From: Neodontobutis hainanensis
Lineage: Eukaryota; Chordata; Actinopteri; Gobiiformes; Odontobutidae
Length of the DNA stretch: 64,000 nt
Reading direction: 5' to 3'
NCBI GenBank assembly: GCA_024349245.1
Contig: JALDNG010000771.1
Coordinates: 23,293 to 87,292, forward strand
Below are positions 13,101-22,700 of the stretch, in pieces; the stretch's first letter is position 1; each line of letters begins with the position of its first letter. The notes under the pieces were generated by a model. It saw nothing but the letters and a program-made list of their open reading frames with translations. It was not told where the DNA came from and ran no database searches. The position numbers and the translations under genes are program-made.

Positions 13101-16100
13101 GCTACTGTAGTTTGAGTTCTGACCCTCTAAAGCTGCTGTAGTTTGAGTTCTGACCCTCTGAAGCTGCTGTAGTTTGAGTTTTGACTCTCTAAAGCCGCTG
13201 TAGTTTGAGTTCTGACCCTCTAAAGCAACTGTAGTTTGAGTTCTGGCCCTCTAAAGCTGCTGTAGTTTGAGTTCTGACCCTCTAAAGCTGCTGTAGTTTG
13301 AGTTCTGACTCTCTAAAGCCGCTGTAGTTTGAGTTCTGACCCTCTAAAGCTGCTGTAGTTTGAGTTATGACCCTCTAAAGCAACTGTAGTTTGAGTTCTG
13401 GCCCTCTAAAGCTGCTGTAGTTTGAGTTCTGACCCTCTAAAGCTACTGTAGTTTGAGTTCTGACCCTCTAAAGCTGCTGTAGTTTGAGTTCTGGCCCTCT
13501 AAAGCTGCTGTAGTTTGAGTTCTGACTCTCTAAAGCCGCTGTAGTTTGAGTTCTGATCCTCTAAAGCTGCTGTAGTTTGAGTTTTGACTCTCTAAAGCTG
13601 CTGTAGTTTGAGTTCTGATCCTCTAATTCTGTCCAATTCCAGTTAATTGCTACTAATAAACCAAACCTAATGTATTTTTTACAACAGACGTGTGTCTTAT
13701 TCTTTAGGCTCTTCTGTGGTGTCGTTCTCCTTCGCTCTGGGCAGTACACGGATGGAGATAAACGTCCGTTCTCCAGGGCCGTTAAATGATAATCAGTGGC
13801 ATCGTGTGGAGGCGGAGAGGAACCTGAAAGAGGCCGTGTTGCAGTTGGACGGACAGCACCGAGAGTCCAGAGCCATGCCACAAGGAAACAACAAACTGGT
13901 GCTCTACACTCAGCTCATTGTTGGTAAGACAGAGAGTTTTTCGGCCCTGCAGTATGCATAAAATGAACCGATGAATAAATATTATACTTACATATATGTC
14001 AAATCCTAGTGCTTGGTCAAGACAGGAAACTGTAGATCTGGGCAGTGTCTTAGAAAAGATCATGTTGTTTAAAGAATCCCTATCTTTGGCATTGTTGGGT
14101 GGGTTTTTGACAGCATTTTTGAGCATTTTTTTATATTTATGCTTAGTTTTTAGCTCTGAAACATTTTGCTTTTATTTAGATAATTTTTCCAGATAAAAGG
14201 GCGGCAGTGGCTCAGTGGCAGAGCGGCCGTCTTTCAACTGGAAGGTAGTAGGTTCGATTCCCGCTCTCCCCACAGTTCATACTGTCGTTGTGTCCTTGGG
14301 CAAGACACTTAACCCACCTTGCTCCCGGTGTCCGTAGCACTGGTGTATGAATGTGTGTGACTGTAGAGGTGTGTTTGGTGGTGGTGGGAGAAGGTTGAGC
14401 GCCGTGTGTGTGGCAGCCCCCCCCTGTCTGTCCCAGGAGTGGATGTGTGTGAATGAAGCGAGTGGAAGCACCATGTAAAGTGCTTTGGGAGCCCAAGAAG
14501 GGTGCAGGAAAGCGCTATATAAATGCATGCCATTTACCATTTTTGAGCGATTTCTCTTGTGTTTATTCAGTGTTAGATTGTTTGTTCTAGAATTGTGTGA
14601 CTTTTTATGCCACTTTTTGACTGAATATACAAAAAGGAGATCAATGTTTAAATAAATATCTTTGTGTACAATACTGACAGCCCAGCTCTACTAATATAAC
14701 CCTTGATATTCTGATCCTTTCTCAGGCGCCTCGAGCGGTCAGAGGGGATTCCTGGGCTGCATGAGGGCTCTCAGGGTAAACAGCCTGAACTTTGACCTCC
14801 AGGAAAAGGCGACGGGGTGAATCCGGGCTGTCGGGGCCACTGCAGCAGCTTCGGCGTCCACTGTAAAAACGGCGGCAGGTGTATGGAGCAGTACAACGGA
14901 TACTTCTGCGACTGTTCCAACACGGCTTACGACGGACCCTACTGCACAGAGGGTACGTCTTTCCATTTCAATTATTCACTTTCAACCACAAACAGGATAT
15001 TATTTTAATCTTGTGTTCTTTCAGATGTGGGAGGATATTTCGAGACAGGAACGTTGGTGCGGTACGACTTCCTTTCGGAGCAGTTGTTGGAGGAGAAGAG
15101 ACTGTCTGGAGTTAATGTGACCTCTGAGACAAACCTGACGCAGGAGGAGCTGGTGTTCAGCTTCAGCACGTCCAGTACTCCCAGCATCCTGGTCTACATC
15201 AGCTCCAGGACTCAGGACTATCTCGCTGTGGTGCTCAGGCACAATGGTACGCTCCGGATGTGTATCCCACAGAAGATAGACAGCCACTTTAGTTCATAGG
15301 ACAATTCCCACTGGAAAGTTTTAGTGTTTTAATAAAGGTGTTTGTAGTGTATCAGATTATTTTACCACAGAGCTGACCTGCTGGGCTTGGATTCATTTTG
15401 AAGTCTCAATTTGATTTGATTTGATAGTGTTTTGTTTTTTTTGCTGCTGTTTAAACTCTTTGTAATTTCACACTGTTCCAATGGGATTCAGCTATCGTTC
15501 GATCAGTTTGAATTTTTGATTGAGATTATGACACACATAGTAAAAAACAGATATTGTGTGGCCTGCCGCCCTGGAATAACGCTTTATGTTTCTGGTCTGT
15601 GTTTGTCCAGGGACTCTTCAGATCCGCTACAGCCTCGGTGGGCTCAAGGAACCCTTCACCATCGACGTCGACCACAGGAACCTGGCCAACGGGCAGCCGC
15701 ACTCTGTGAACGTCACGAGGAACCTCCGAGAGATACGGCTCCAGGTGAGTGCAGTATATTTATTAAATTATGTGTCATATAAATAAGATTTAGTGACAGG
15801 TACTGTTTATTAAAAACAAAAATTAATCATTTAATTATTTTGAAATTAAAAAAATATATATGTGAAATAAACTTCACAATTAAATAAACAGAACCAAACA
15901 GAAAAAGGAAGCACTCTGTATTTTAAATAAACAGTTAATTTTTTTTTATTTTATTTGTTTAAGTTTTAAAGTGAAAATTGCTGTGTACAGAATGGATTCT
16001 ATTTTTTGAATGGGTTTGACTGGTCAGCAAGCTGCACAATGCAAAATTAATTCAAGGGATTTGTCCTCACAAAAATGTGAATAAATAAATACATAAATAA

Positions 16101-18128
16101 ATTCAAATATTTTGTTGAAAGTTTCATGAACACAAACAAAACTCACTTAATTCTAAATTGAACATTTTCAACTAAAAAAGGGGCCTTAAAATAAATTGTA
16201 ATGTATTTTTAAATTCATCATTAAATAACCTCAGATTCTGCTGCTAAGGACATGGTTACACAGAGCTTTCACTTAAGGACCTCCACATGTTCTCAGGTCC
16301 AGCCAATATAGCTTTTTTAAAATTCCCATTTTATTCCACAAAGAAATGACTGAACACGTGAGAATGTGTAACATCTCTGCCTCTGACCCGCCTGCAGCTG
16401 GACCATTACCCAGTGTCCACCTACTCTCTGCCGGTCGCCGCTGACACTCACTTCAACCTGATCAAAAGCATCTTCCTTGGAAAGGTTTTTGGTAAGTTGA
16501 ATATTTGTATCTGCACTACACTCTTCGTCCGTTCTGGGAACATTTTTATCCATGTTTCATTTACTTACATATCTTTAGCTGTTAAAACACTATCCTTTTA
16601 GATGAGCAAACTTAAAAGTTACCTATGATTAAGACATTAGTTGTGTGAGCCAAATTACTTTTTGTATTTTTCCTTTTTGCCTGTTCAATTGAGTTTTTGT
16701 GTTTTCTCCACAAGGTGTCGCCCGAAGACCAATGTTGAAACTCAAACATCACTCTTAAAAAATAAATCGATAGAAATGTTGAATTGAAAAATCCTCATTG
16801 TGGTTTTCACAGAAACCGGGCAGATAGACCCCGTCCTGATCGAACGCTACAACACTCCAGGCTTCGTCGGCTGTTTGTCCAGAGTTCAGTTCAACAACAT
16901 GGCGCCCCTGAAAGCAGCGCTCCGGTCCGGTCTGAACGCACCCATCAGCACCCACGGGATCCTGGTCCCTTCAAACTGTGGAGCCTCTCCTCTGACCATT
17001 TCCCCGATGGCCTCAGCGAGTGACCCCTGGCACCTGGAGGCCGGTAGGGACCAGATACAGAGACTTTTCTGGAAAAAGACCAATGTTAGGGATCAAGACC
17101 AGGGCTTCACATTCACTTTTGTGCTCACTGACGGCTGTGGTTAGTGAATATATTAGTTCTTTAATTGTTTTTGTACATTAGTCAAAATGACAATAATGTT
17201 ATGCTAAAATATAATTGAAAATATAATTGGTTTCCAGATCATGAACACATCAAATACAATCCACTGCATATTATTTTACAAATATTTAGCTGTGATAAAG
17301 TGAGAGCAGAGCCTGTTTTCTGTAGGAACATAAAAAAGTGTATATATGGTCTGGAGAAACCTTTAAAAGGCCTTATTGATGATTGTAGACTGCCACCAAG
17401 TGTCCAAAATGAAAATTACATAAACTGGCTCATTTAGTGTCATTTTAAGCAGCGTAGGGAAAGTTCAAACGATTTATAGGTAATTTTGTATAAAATCAAA
17501 GCTTAAAATAATACAACTATAAAAATAAACAAAGATAACGTTTGAAGTGTTTTTGAAGCTTGTCAAATCCCAGAATTTACTTTCCATGTGAAATGACTAA
17601 TACACTCAGCTCTGGCAAAATGAAGCTAGTGCCACATTTTGCATTGTTTGATTGAATGTCACTTAGTTTGTTTAGTTTTATTCATAATTATTTTACTCAT
17701 CAGTGTAATCTTTTACCAGGGCCACATGAAGGAAATGGTTTGTGTCTTGTTTGTTCACAGCTGGAGTTCACCTTCCGTCGAACAATGACAAGGCGGTTTC
17801 TGACGGAGTGGATCGAACTGCGGTAATTGAGGTAAATGCACAACGTATCAACGTTGGGTTTGTACATAGGGTTTGTTTTTAAATTCAAAAGAAAATTAAG
17901 ATTGAACGCAAGCTGCTGTTACCTGGAGGAGGGGAGTGGGGTGAGAAATGTGAGGATGGTGAGGATGTGAACACAGACATGGGTTAAAATAGTGTTGCAG
18001 TAACCATATTCAAACCACACATAATAATAACTAATCTCTTAAAAGTTCTGATTTAAGATATGTATAAAGAACTGTATAAAGAACGTTTGTGAACGCCAGC
18101 TTTGAAGCAGATTGTGCGATTGCTTTGA

Positions 18129-18193
<65 letters not shown>

Positions 18194-18921
18194 TTCCCTG
18201 TCCTCCACTGATTCAAAAAACCACATGGGTCGGTTCCATATTTTAAGGACACTCTACTGTGTGAGCCATGTGACCTTGTTTGCATTTATTCTTTGGCCTG
18301 GACCTTTTTTTGTTGTTTTAACACTATAGACACATTATAAAGTGCAGTGTCGGTCATGGGGAGTTGTTGGAGTACAGGGTCAAACCGGTTTTGTATACTG
18401 AAGTTATTTCTTTGGATCGGGGAAATGTTTTAGTGTAAAGTTCCTCCCAGGTTTGTTTAAAAGGCTTTTTGTCTGTGGCCATTGCCTCTGTCTTCCTTTT
18501 GTTCTGACGAGGTAGCACCTAATTAAAAAGCCTACGTACTTAACCCCCAGAGGTATCACAATTATGTTTCCCTCGAGGAAAAGGTTCCGGTAAGGTAATA
18601 TATACCTCTAATAATCTAACCTGGCCTATTAGGAACCTATTACTTCTCAAACACACGATCCCAAGGAACTACAATATTATATTTGAATCATTGCACATTC
18701 TAAAAGTTTTGTCTTGTCTTCCCAGGTATTATTGCTGTGGTTATCTTCGCCATCTTATGCTTCATGGTGTTTTTAGTCCGTCACCTTTTCCGCCACAAGG
18801 GGTCGTACCACACGAACGAAGCGAAGGGGGCCGAATCCGCAGACTGCGCCGCGCCATCATCGCCAGCGACCCGGCCTTCACAGAAACCATCGAGGAGAGC
18901 AAGAAAGAGTGGTTTATCTGA
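1081..18921 (+). CDS. cntnap2: Contactin-associated protein-like 2 (Caspr2), 25 exons
   Basis: Neurexin-superfamily single-pass membrane protein; in vertebrates Caspr2 gathers Kv1 potassium channels beside axonal nodes and binds contactin-2. Joining 25 GT-AG exons gives about 3.9 kb of coding sequence (about 1,295 codons), close to the roughly 1,330 residues of the human protein. The domain order is complete: signal peptide, discoidin, LamG1, LamG2, EGF1, fibrinogen-like, LamG3, EGF2, LamG4, transmembrane helix, short tail. The tail (TNEAKGAES, then ESKKEWFI) and the segment CLSRVQFNNMAPLKAALR before the membrane point to CNTNAP2 rather than CNTNAP1, 3, 4 or 5. Which teleost copy (a or b) cannot be decided here. 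Small frame breaks lie in exons 4, 5, 6, 9, 11, 19, 24 and 25; the other exons read cleanly, so I treat the gene as functional with consensus errors. A recent pseudogene is the alternative. Confidence 0.9.
1150..1372 (+). repeat. CA-rich degenerate tandem repeat, intron 1
   Basis: Irregular array of short units built from ACAAACATC, ACAGACATC and AGCACA directly behind the exon 1 donor. Any reading frames across it (Thr/His/Ser-rich) follow from the repeat and are not coding. Confidence 0.7.
2532..3210 (+). CDS. cntnap2: cntnap2 exons 2-4: discoidin (F5/8 type C) domain
   Basis: Exons 2,532-2,642, 2,733-2,926 and 3,066-3,210. Exon 2 begins RRCEDSLATPRPYSSFSSSS, giving the first disulfide Cys. 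Exon 3 carries SDHYQWLQVDLGSRKEVVAV and TQGRYGSSDW, the hallmark of the discoidin fold. Exon 4 holds VVRHELQH and ELYGCSY, giving the closing Cys. Exon 4 needs three single-base insertions (near 3,130, 3,174 and 3,188) to read through RYARFAPLAWNNKG and IGVRLELYG. Because three are missing, the exon phase is restored at its end. Confidence 0.85.
3708..5485 (+). CDS. cntnap2: cntnap2 exons 5-7: laminin G domain 1
   Basis: Exons 3,708-3,909, 4,068-4,250 and 5,339-5,485. They encode ISLKFRTTAGDGVLLHGEGQ and LHRARLQLLINLG, then GHTSVTSGSLL, DDHWHSVLIERYRRN and FRTNGEFDHLDLDHE, then ICFGGLPTSSKPSSGGRDNF and GCMEGITYNGNNIT. This is the usual LamG order, ending in the GCM(E)xxxYNG motif. Exon 5 changes frame near 3,765-3,775, and exon 6 has one extra G (or two bases missing) at 4,125-4,128. 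Confidence 0.85.
5556..6222 (+). repeat. 32-bp minisatellite with higher-order structure, intron 7
   Basis: Repeats of a 32-base unit containing GGACCTGGTCTAAGACTGGA. It alternates with a second segment (CTCCTTCACTAACACTGACC) to form longer composite units repeated about every 120-180 bases. Copies are nearly identical, so expansion was recent. Confidence 0.9.
6363..8088 (+). CDS. cntnap2: cntnap2 exons 8-10: laminin G domain 2
   Basis: Exons 6,363-6,621, 6,936-7,083 and 7,929-8,088. Motifs: SFRTWNPNGLLLFTALAD, LNNGQWHSVHLN, YAMLTIDGDEASTVRT, GGTYYFGG, LQRSFQGCMQMIHID and ASLDMCAIVDR. All splice phases agree. A frame break lies at about 6,978-6,984 in exon 9, between QWHSVHLN and DNYAMLTI. 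Confidence 0.87.
7512..7527 (+). promoter_or_regulatory. CTCF-like motif in cntnap2 intron 9
   Basis: CCAGCAGAGGGCACTG fits the common vertebrate CTCF core (CCASYAGRKGGCRCT). It is a single motif match with no other support, so occupancy is unknown. Confidence 0.3.
8170..8275 (+). CDS. cntnap2: cntnap2 exon 11: EGF-like domain 1
   Basis: Encodes NPCEHAGHCSQTWDTFSCNC then NGTGYTGAICH, six cysteines in EGF spacing, between LamG2 and the fibrinogen-like region as in all CNTNAPs. One base is missing in the first codons (8,170-8,178); restoring it brings both exon junctions into phase. Confidence 0.85.
8469..10477 (+). CDS. cntnap2: cntnap2 exons 12-16: fibrinogen-like domain
   Basis: Exons 8,469-8,588, 9,163-9,278, 9,549-9,633, 9,859-10,015 and 10,350-10,477, all reading without breaks. 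Motifs: SCEEYKHRG, TYWIDPDGSGPMAPFRVSCD, NIWTIMKNNM, AEYCEQYLAYACRMSRLLNT, PFTWWMGRSNEKHTYWGGS, PGIQKCSCGIEHNC, YCNCDADLRSW, then GLLMYKDHLPVSQVVVGDT. The clean exons argue that the whole gene is maintained. Confidence 0.9.
10581..12308 (+). repeat. 1.7 kb GGT/GTT triplet tract, intron 16
   Basis: About 1,730 bases built almost only from the triplets GGT, GTT and AGT. The plus strand has virtually no C and very few A. Strict triplet phase keeps the plus-strand frames open for roughly 600 codons of Val/Leu or Gly/Val, but this is simple sequence between exons 16 and 17 and not a protein. The G-rich strand is the non-template strand of cntnap2. Confidence 0.95.
12751..14952 (+). CDS. cntnap2: cntnap2 exons 17-19: laminin G domain 3 and EGF-like domain 2
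   Basis: Exons 12,751-12,921, 13,708-13,923 and 14,727-14,952. LamG3 shows FWNGASFTSPASFLVFPSF, DISFYFKTSSNHGVFLENIG, SPGPLNDNQWHRVEAERNLK and GQRGFLGCMRALRVNSLNFD. EGF2 follows in exon 19: CRGHCSSFGVHCKNGGRC and CDCSNTAYDGPYC. Between them a run of four G (14,814-14,817) creates an in-frame TGA (14,818-14,820); a fifth G restores ATGVNPGCRGHC, so this looks like a homopolymer error. Confidence 0.87.
12960..13625 (+). repeat. 31-bp minisatellite, intron 17
   Basis: About 21 copies of a 31-base unit containing TGTAGTTTGAGTTCTGACCC followed by TCTAAAGCTGC. Variants alternate (GACCC/GGCCC/GACTC; GCTGC/GCAAC/GCCGC) in patterns suggesting duplication of blocks. Confidence 0.9.
14199..14541 (+). 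mobile_element. tRNA-derived SINE in cntnap2 intron 18
   Basis: The head has good RNA polymerase III boxes: A box TGGCTCAGTGGCAGAGCGG and B box GGTTCGATTCC. It is followed by TTGGGCAAGACACTTAACCC and a 3' end reading AAAGCGCTATATAAATGCA, a tail seen in many teleost SINEs. Sense orientation to cntnap2. I could not fix the target duplication. Confidence 0.8.
15025..17043 (+). CDS. cntnap2: cntnap2 exons 20-23: laminin G domain 4
   Basis: Exons 15,025-15,246, 15,611-15,744, 16,398-16,491 and 16,813-17,043, all uninterrupted. Motifs: EELVFSFSTSSTPSILVYIS, LQIRYSLGGLKEPFTIDVDH, NLANGQPHSVNVTR, LDHYPVSTYSLP, FLGKVF, and TPGFVGCLSRVQFNNMAPLK with ASPLTISPMASASDPWHLEA. The last stretch is the best match to CNTNAP2 within the family. 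Confidence 0.9.
17761..18921 (+). CDS. cntnap2: cntnap2 exons 24-25: stalk, membrane helix, cytoplasmic tail
   Basis: Exon 24 (17,761-17,831) ends DGVDRTAVI; one G is missing near 17,829, without which the phase does not meet exon 25. Exon 25 (18,726-18,921) gives the membrane helix GIIAVVIFAILCFMVFLV and the basic juxtamembrane RHLFRHKGSYHTNEAKGAES, where family members bind protein 4.1. It ends ASDPAFTETIEESKKEWFI and a TGA. A frame break sits at about 18,848-18,860 inside the tail. The last residues are a class II-type PDZ ligand. Confidence 0.85.
18128..18190 (+). repeat. (ATT)n microsatellite, intron 24
   Basis: About 21 perfect ATT triplets. The Asn-rich minus-strand frame across it is an artefact of the repeat. 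Confidence 0.95.
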
Positions 18922-20026
18922 AACAAACACACGGACTTTAGGGAAGTGATGTCGTTTTTTAAAACACAGGAAATAGTACTGAGTGGAGCAACGGAAAGGT
19001 TTATCTAAAGGTTTAATTATGGACAACGCTAAGGTCCGTTTCGACAAAATAGGACGGAGTCAGCTCTGCGGTGCCCGTGGGAAAGTTCACGTAATTATTT
19101 TCTTTTTTACAAAAGATAAGACTTTCCTTCAGATCATGCAAATAATGGCCTTGGGAGTATGAATGCTTACTCTTTGTGCTTAGATTTTAATTTTAAACAA
19201 AGCCCCTTTTATGCTCACATTTCACTGAGAGATATTCCTGTCTTTCTTACGCCTCAGCGCTGCTGTACGTCAAACACTGTTTACATGAACAGCTTAGTCA
19301 GGCTACACTCATTAGGCTGTTTAACTGGACTTTTACATGCACAGGACGGGCCTAAATATTGAGTCCACAAGGCTCTGCTAAAGCTAATGCTGCATTTTTA
19401 TTTTTATGGTATTATATAGCACAATTAAAAAATTTTTAATAAAAAAGAACTGTAGAACCAACATTAAACCTGGCTTTTGTAGCTTTGAATGCCAAAAAAT
19501 GATGGTACTAAAGGTGTGTGCACACTTGTGGTTGGGTTCACTTGGATAAATGTTAACGCTCTCATGTGAACCTTATGTGAGCAACTTATATCCTTTAACT
19601 GCGCCCTCTAGTGTGTTTTTGAATAAATGCATTGTGACGCCAGTGACCAAACTAAATGGAGGGAACTACAAATGTGAACACACCCTTAATCTTTGAGTCT
19701 CTTGTGAACAGCAGCGATAACACTTCTGCTTAACTTGGAAACTGCGCCTTCCGAGAAAAATGAAAAGTAGCAGTAAATGCACGGAAACATCAGCAATGTG
19801 TGCATTAAACACCACAATTGTTTTTATTCTTCCAAATTAGCCATGTGCTTGAGACGCTGGTGGAGCATAAAAGGGGCTTGAATAATTTAAAATTGTCAAT
19901 GTATTTTCATTTGTTGCCTTTTCTATAAAGACTATTTATTTACTTTATTTCAGTTTCAGGAAATAACTATTTATGGTTATTTAAATTATTGTTTGCTTCT
20001 GGGAATGTAGCAGTTCTTCCAAAACT
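18922..20026 (+). other. 3' UTR and flank of cntnap2
   Basis: Non-coding AT-rich sequence following the cntnap2 stop. It contains several AATAAA-like hexamers, none of which I can single out as the real polyadenylation site. No other gene seen. Confidence 0.45.
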
Positions 20027-20826
20027 GGTACCACTTTACAATAAGGAGCCTCTGTACAAGGTTTATAACTGGTTTATAATCTGTTATTAGATGGTAAACA
20101 GTTTGTAAGTCATTTATTGTCACACAATAGAAAAAGAAACATTTTTTGCAGGCCTGTCTCTCCACAAAGAATGCCTTTAAGACCATTATTTTATGAATGT
20201 GCGTGTTAAGAACTACCAAATTAGTAACTTTACAGGCTTTAGAAAAAGAATCACAAGAATATTTTCCAGAAAGACGCAAGTGTTGCTCAGATGTGTTGGC
20301 TGGGTGTTGTTTACCATCAGCAAATGTAGCAAGAATGATAAGTAACGAAAGCCTTATAGACGTTTTGGCTGCTTTAGCAACGTGTATGCTAATCTTATCA
20401 GGCATATCTCAGTTTAACAGTCTTTAACGAGGAAGCACAGGTCCTTAAAACATTTGTCCAAAACTGTGACTCTCTTATGTCGGGTTATTTGTCGTTCTGT
20501 TCAAGACCAACAGAACATCCAGTAACTTCATCCAGTAGCTTGTAGCCTTTAGCTGCTGTAGCCTAAAATGAGCACTCGCTAATGTTCTCACTCACTCACT
20601 GACAGCACACATGTAGTCAGTTGGCCATCTTGTTTTGATAGCTAAAATGCATGCAGCCTTTAAAAATATATTGTGGTCTGTTTAACGCCTGTTGCCAAAA
20701 TGCTCACAAAGGTTATTTTCTATTTTGTAAGCTCAATGTTGTACCAACTGTTTACCACCTATTATTAATCTATTTAAAACTAATTTATAACCTCTTTCTA
20801 ATGAGCACCTTTCTAAAGTGGTATCC
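20027..20826. mobile_element. Candidate degenerate DNA transposon (MITE) with long inverted ends
   Basis: The left end from 20,027 (GGTACCACTTTACAATAAGG through to GGTAAACAGTTTGTAAG near 20,111) reappears, diverged, in inverse orientation at about 20,738-20,826. That gives an element of about 800 bases with ends of about 80 bases. Ends of the form ACCACTTTA(C/T)AATAAG occur in common teleost non-autonomous DNA elements. No transposase and no clear target duplication are seen. Confidence 0.55.
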
Positions 20827-22334
20827 TACAATTTATTTATTTTTATTTAATTACATATTTATTTTTATACTTGTTTATTGATTTATATGTTGACTTTATT
20901 TCTATATTATTTTCTCTATCCAGATAGTGATTTTGAATAGCCTTAAACTGAAACTGTCTTGCTTGTGTTAATAGTTTGCTTACCTTACCATTGGAGCTTG
21001 TTACTTAAAGCTTTGTGCACATTTCTTTAAAGCACACATCTAAACACAAGTCTCTTCTCTAATAATGAATGTTAATGGAAAAAAGAAAACAGCTTTTACA
21101 AAGTGACCAGGTCCTTGTAGTGCTCAAGAGCTTGCTGTTTGATTTTAGAAGCCTAAGTTTTACCATTTAAAGACGTGACAATGTGTTTTTTATTTTCCTC
21201 TTAGTGCACGGCTCAACATACGGATATGTCACTGTTGCTGGCAAGAGTTTTTTTAAAACAAATAAATGAATCAAACACACAATTGTCTATCATTGTGGCA
21301 TCCCTGCTTCATTTGCACATTTTATGTTGGTATTTGGGGTTTTATAATATTTTTTAATATATAATAATAGCTATACAGAAGTTTTTAAAGGTATATAAGG
21401 TATAAGGTAATATCTATACAAAATGTTAAAGGTACATTAAACTTTATGTTGTTGTGGACAGTAGCAGGGTACAGCTGTATATCTGAACCTAGAAACTCAT
21501 AAATGCATTTAAAGCTAAATAACAATTATGAGAATTTTAAGATTCATGACATTTTAACTTATTTTTGTTGGCTAGATTGATTTTCTGAAATATAAAATGT
21601 CTTTAAAATGGTTAAAAGGAGTATCTGCCTGCACATGGACAGGGCTTTGGTTTCACTATTTTCTTTAAGTTGAAAGGGATGTTTTTGGATGTGCAGCATT
21701 CAGCCAGTAACAGCTCACAGAAACAAAACAAAATACAGAAAGTGTTTGACTTCAACACAAGTTTTAATTGCAAGATAAAAGGTAAACATGCAATAATTGT
21801 ATAATAATGGTTTATGTTATATATAATTATTTGCCCTTTAATACTTAAACAATGCTTTAGCCAATATCAGGTTTAACAATTATTCACATTTACCAAGAAA
21901 AGCATGACTTCAGCCCACGTTTGACAGTTAAGACTTGGACTCCATGAGACATTTGTTTACATAATCAGATGTTATAAACCTTTACAGAAACGGTTTCATA
22001 AATGTAAAAACATGTTTAGTGTTAAGTGAACACGGCCCTAAAATCTTCCAAGAGCCAGAGGCTCCATGTTATTCCCTTCCAACTTTGTCTTCAAATTAGA
22101 AAAACTAAATTAGAAAATGGGCGGTTTTCCCAATCAGCCACAATAAGAGGAAATTCATCGATGATTTTTTTATTAAAATAAAAAAAACTGAGGCAATTAA
22201 TTTCATGTTGACCAAAATGACATAACAAGCAGAACTAGTCCCATAGAGTCACGGACACATTTGTGCAATGATTCTGGCAACACTCCACTTTACTTCGCAC
22301 GCCTTTGTGGAGGAACCCACTGGTGAAATGGTCT
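20827..22334. other. Intergenic, no gene seen
   Basis: AT-rich sequence with only short open frames. It lies between the 3' flank of cntnap2 and the 3' end of ZNF unit A. Confidence 0.5.
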
Positions 22335-22515
22335 CTTTTTATTTTATTTTTTTGTGTGTATTTATATAGCGCTTTTCCACCTAGTGCCCAAGGACACGAC
22401 AGTATGAACTGTGGGGGAGAGCGGGATGTTATGATGTTTTGGGATGTTTCGAGCAGGAATTGAACCCCCCACCCGCCGGTCGAAGGACAGCCATCACTGA
22501 CCTACTGCCCCTCTA
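22335..22515 (-). mobile_element. tRNA-derived SINE fragment
   Basis: On the minus strand a tRNA-like head with B box GGTTCAATTCC leads into the TTCATACTGTCGTGTCCTTG region and a TATATAAATAC-type tail. Same family as the copy at 14,199. Confidence 0.7.
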
Positions 22516-22700
22516 TAAAAACTTATCAAGAATCAAAGCCGGAGGTGTTCTGTAATGTGGCTGTTGCTCTTTCGGACACAGATGGCAGCAGCTGCCACAG
22601 ACTCACAGTGCTCTGTATTGTCACCAGTTACTTTAGCTCTCAGTAAAGCCAGTCACCTAACGTAGCTAAACATCTCATTGATCAATTTTGTTATCAAATA

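Larger units (their letters stand above)
1145..18725 (+). other. Intron content of cntnap2
   Basis: The 24 introns are about 80 bases to 2.3 kb long. Introns with listed content are 1, 7, 9, 16, 17, 18 and 24. The longer remaining ones (notably 3,211-3,707, 4,251-5,338, 8,589-9,162, 15,745-16,397 and 17,044-17,760) show only AT-rich sequence with no exon, RNA gene or clear repeat that I can support. Confidence 0.5.

Noticed and set aside
14212..14540. Overlapping minus-strand frames and a tRNA-like head, considered as a tRNA gene
   Set aside because: Only the A and B boxes and a SINE body are present; no cloverleaf with an acceptor stem closes, so it is a SINE.
18031..18285. Open frame with a long asparagine run
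   Set aside because: Produced by the (ATT)n microsatellite read on the minus strand, inside an intron.
19986..20405. 139-codon minus-strand frame
   Set aside because: No recognisable domain, it overlaps the inverted-repeat element at 20,027, and it has no splice or conservation support.
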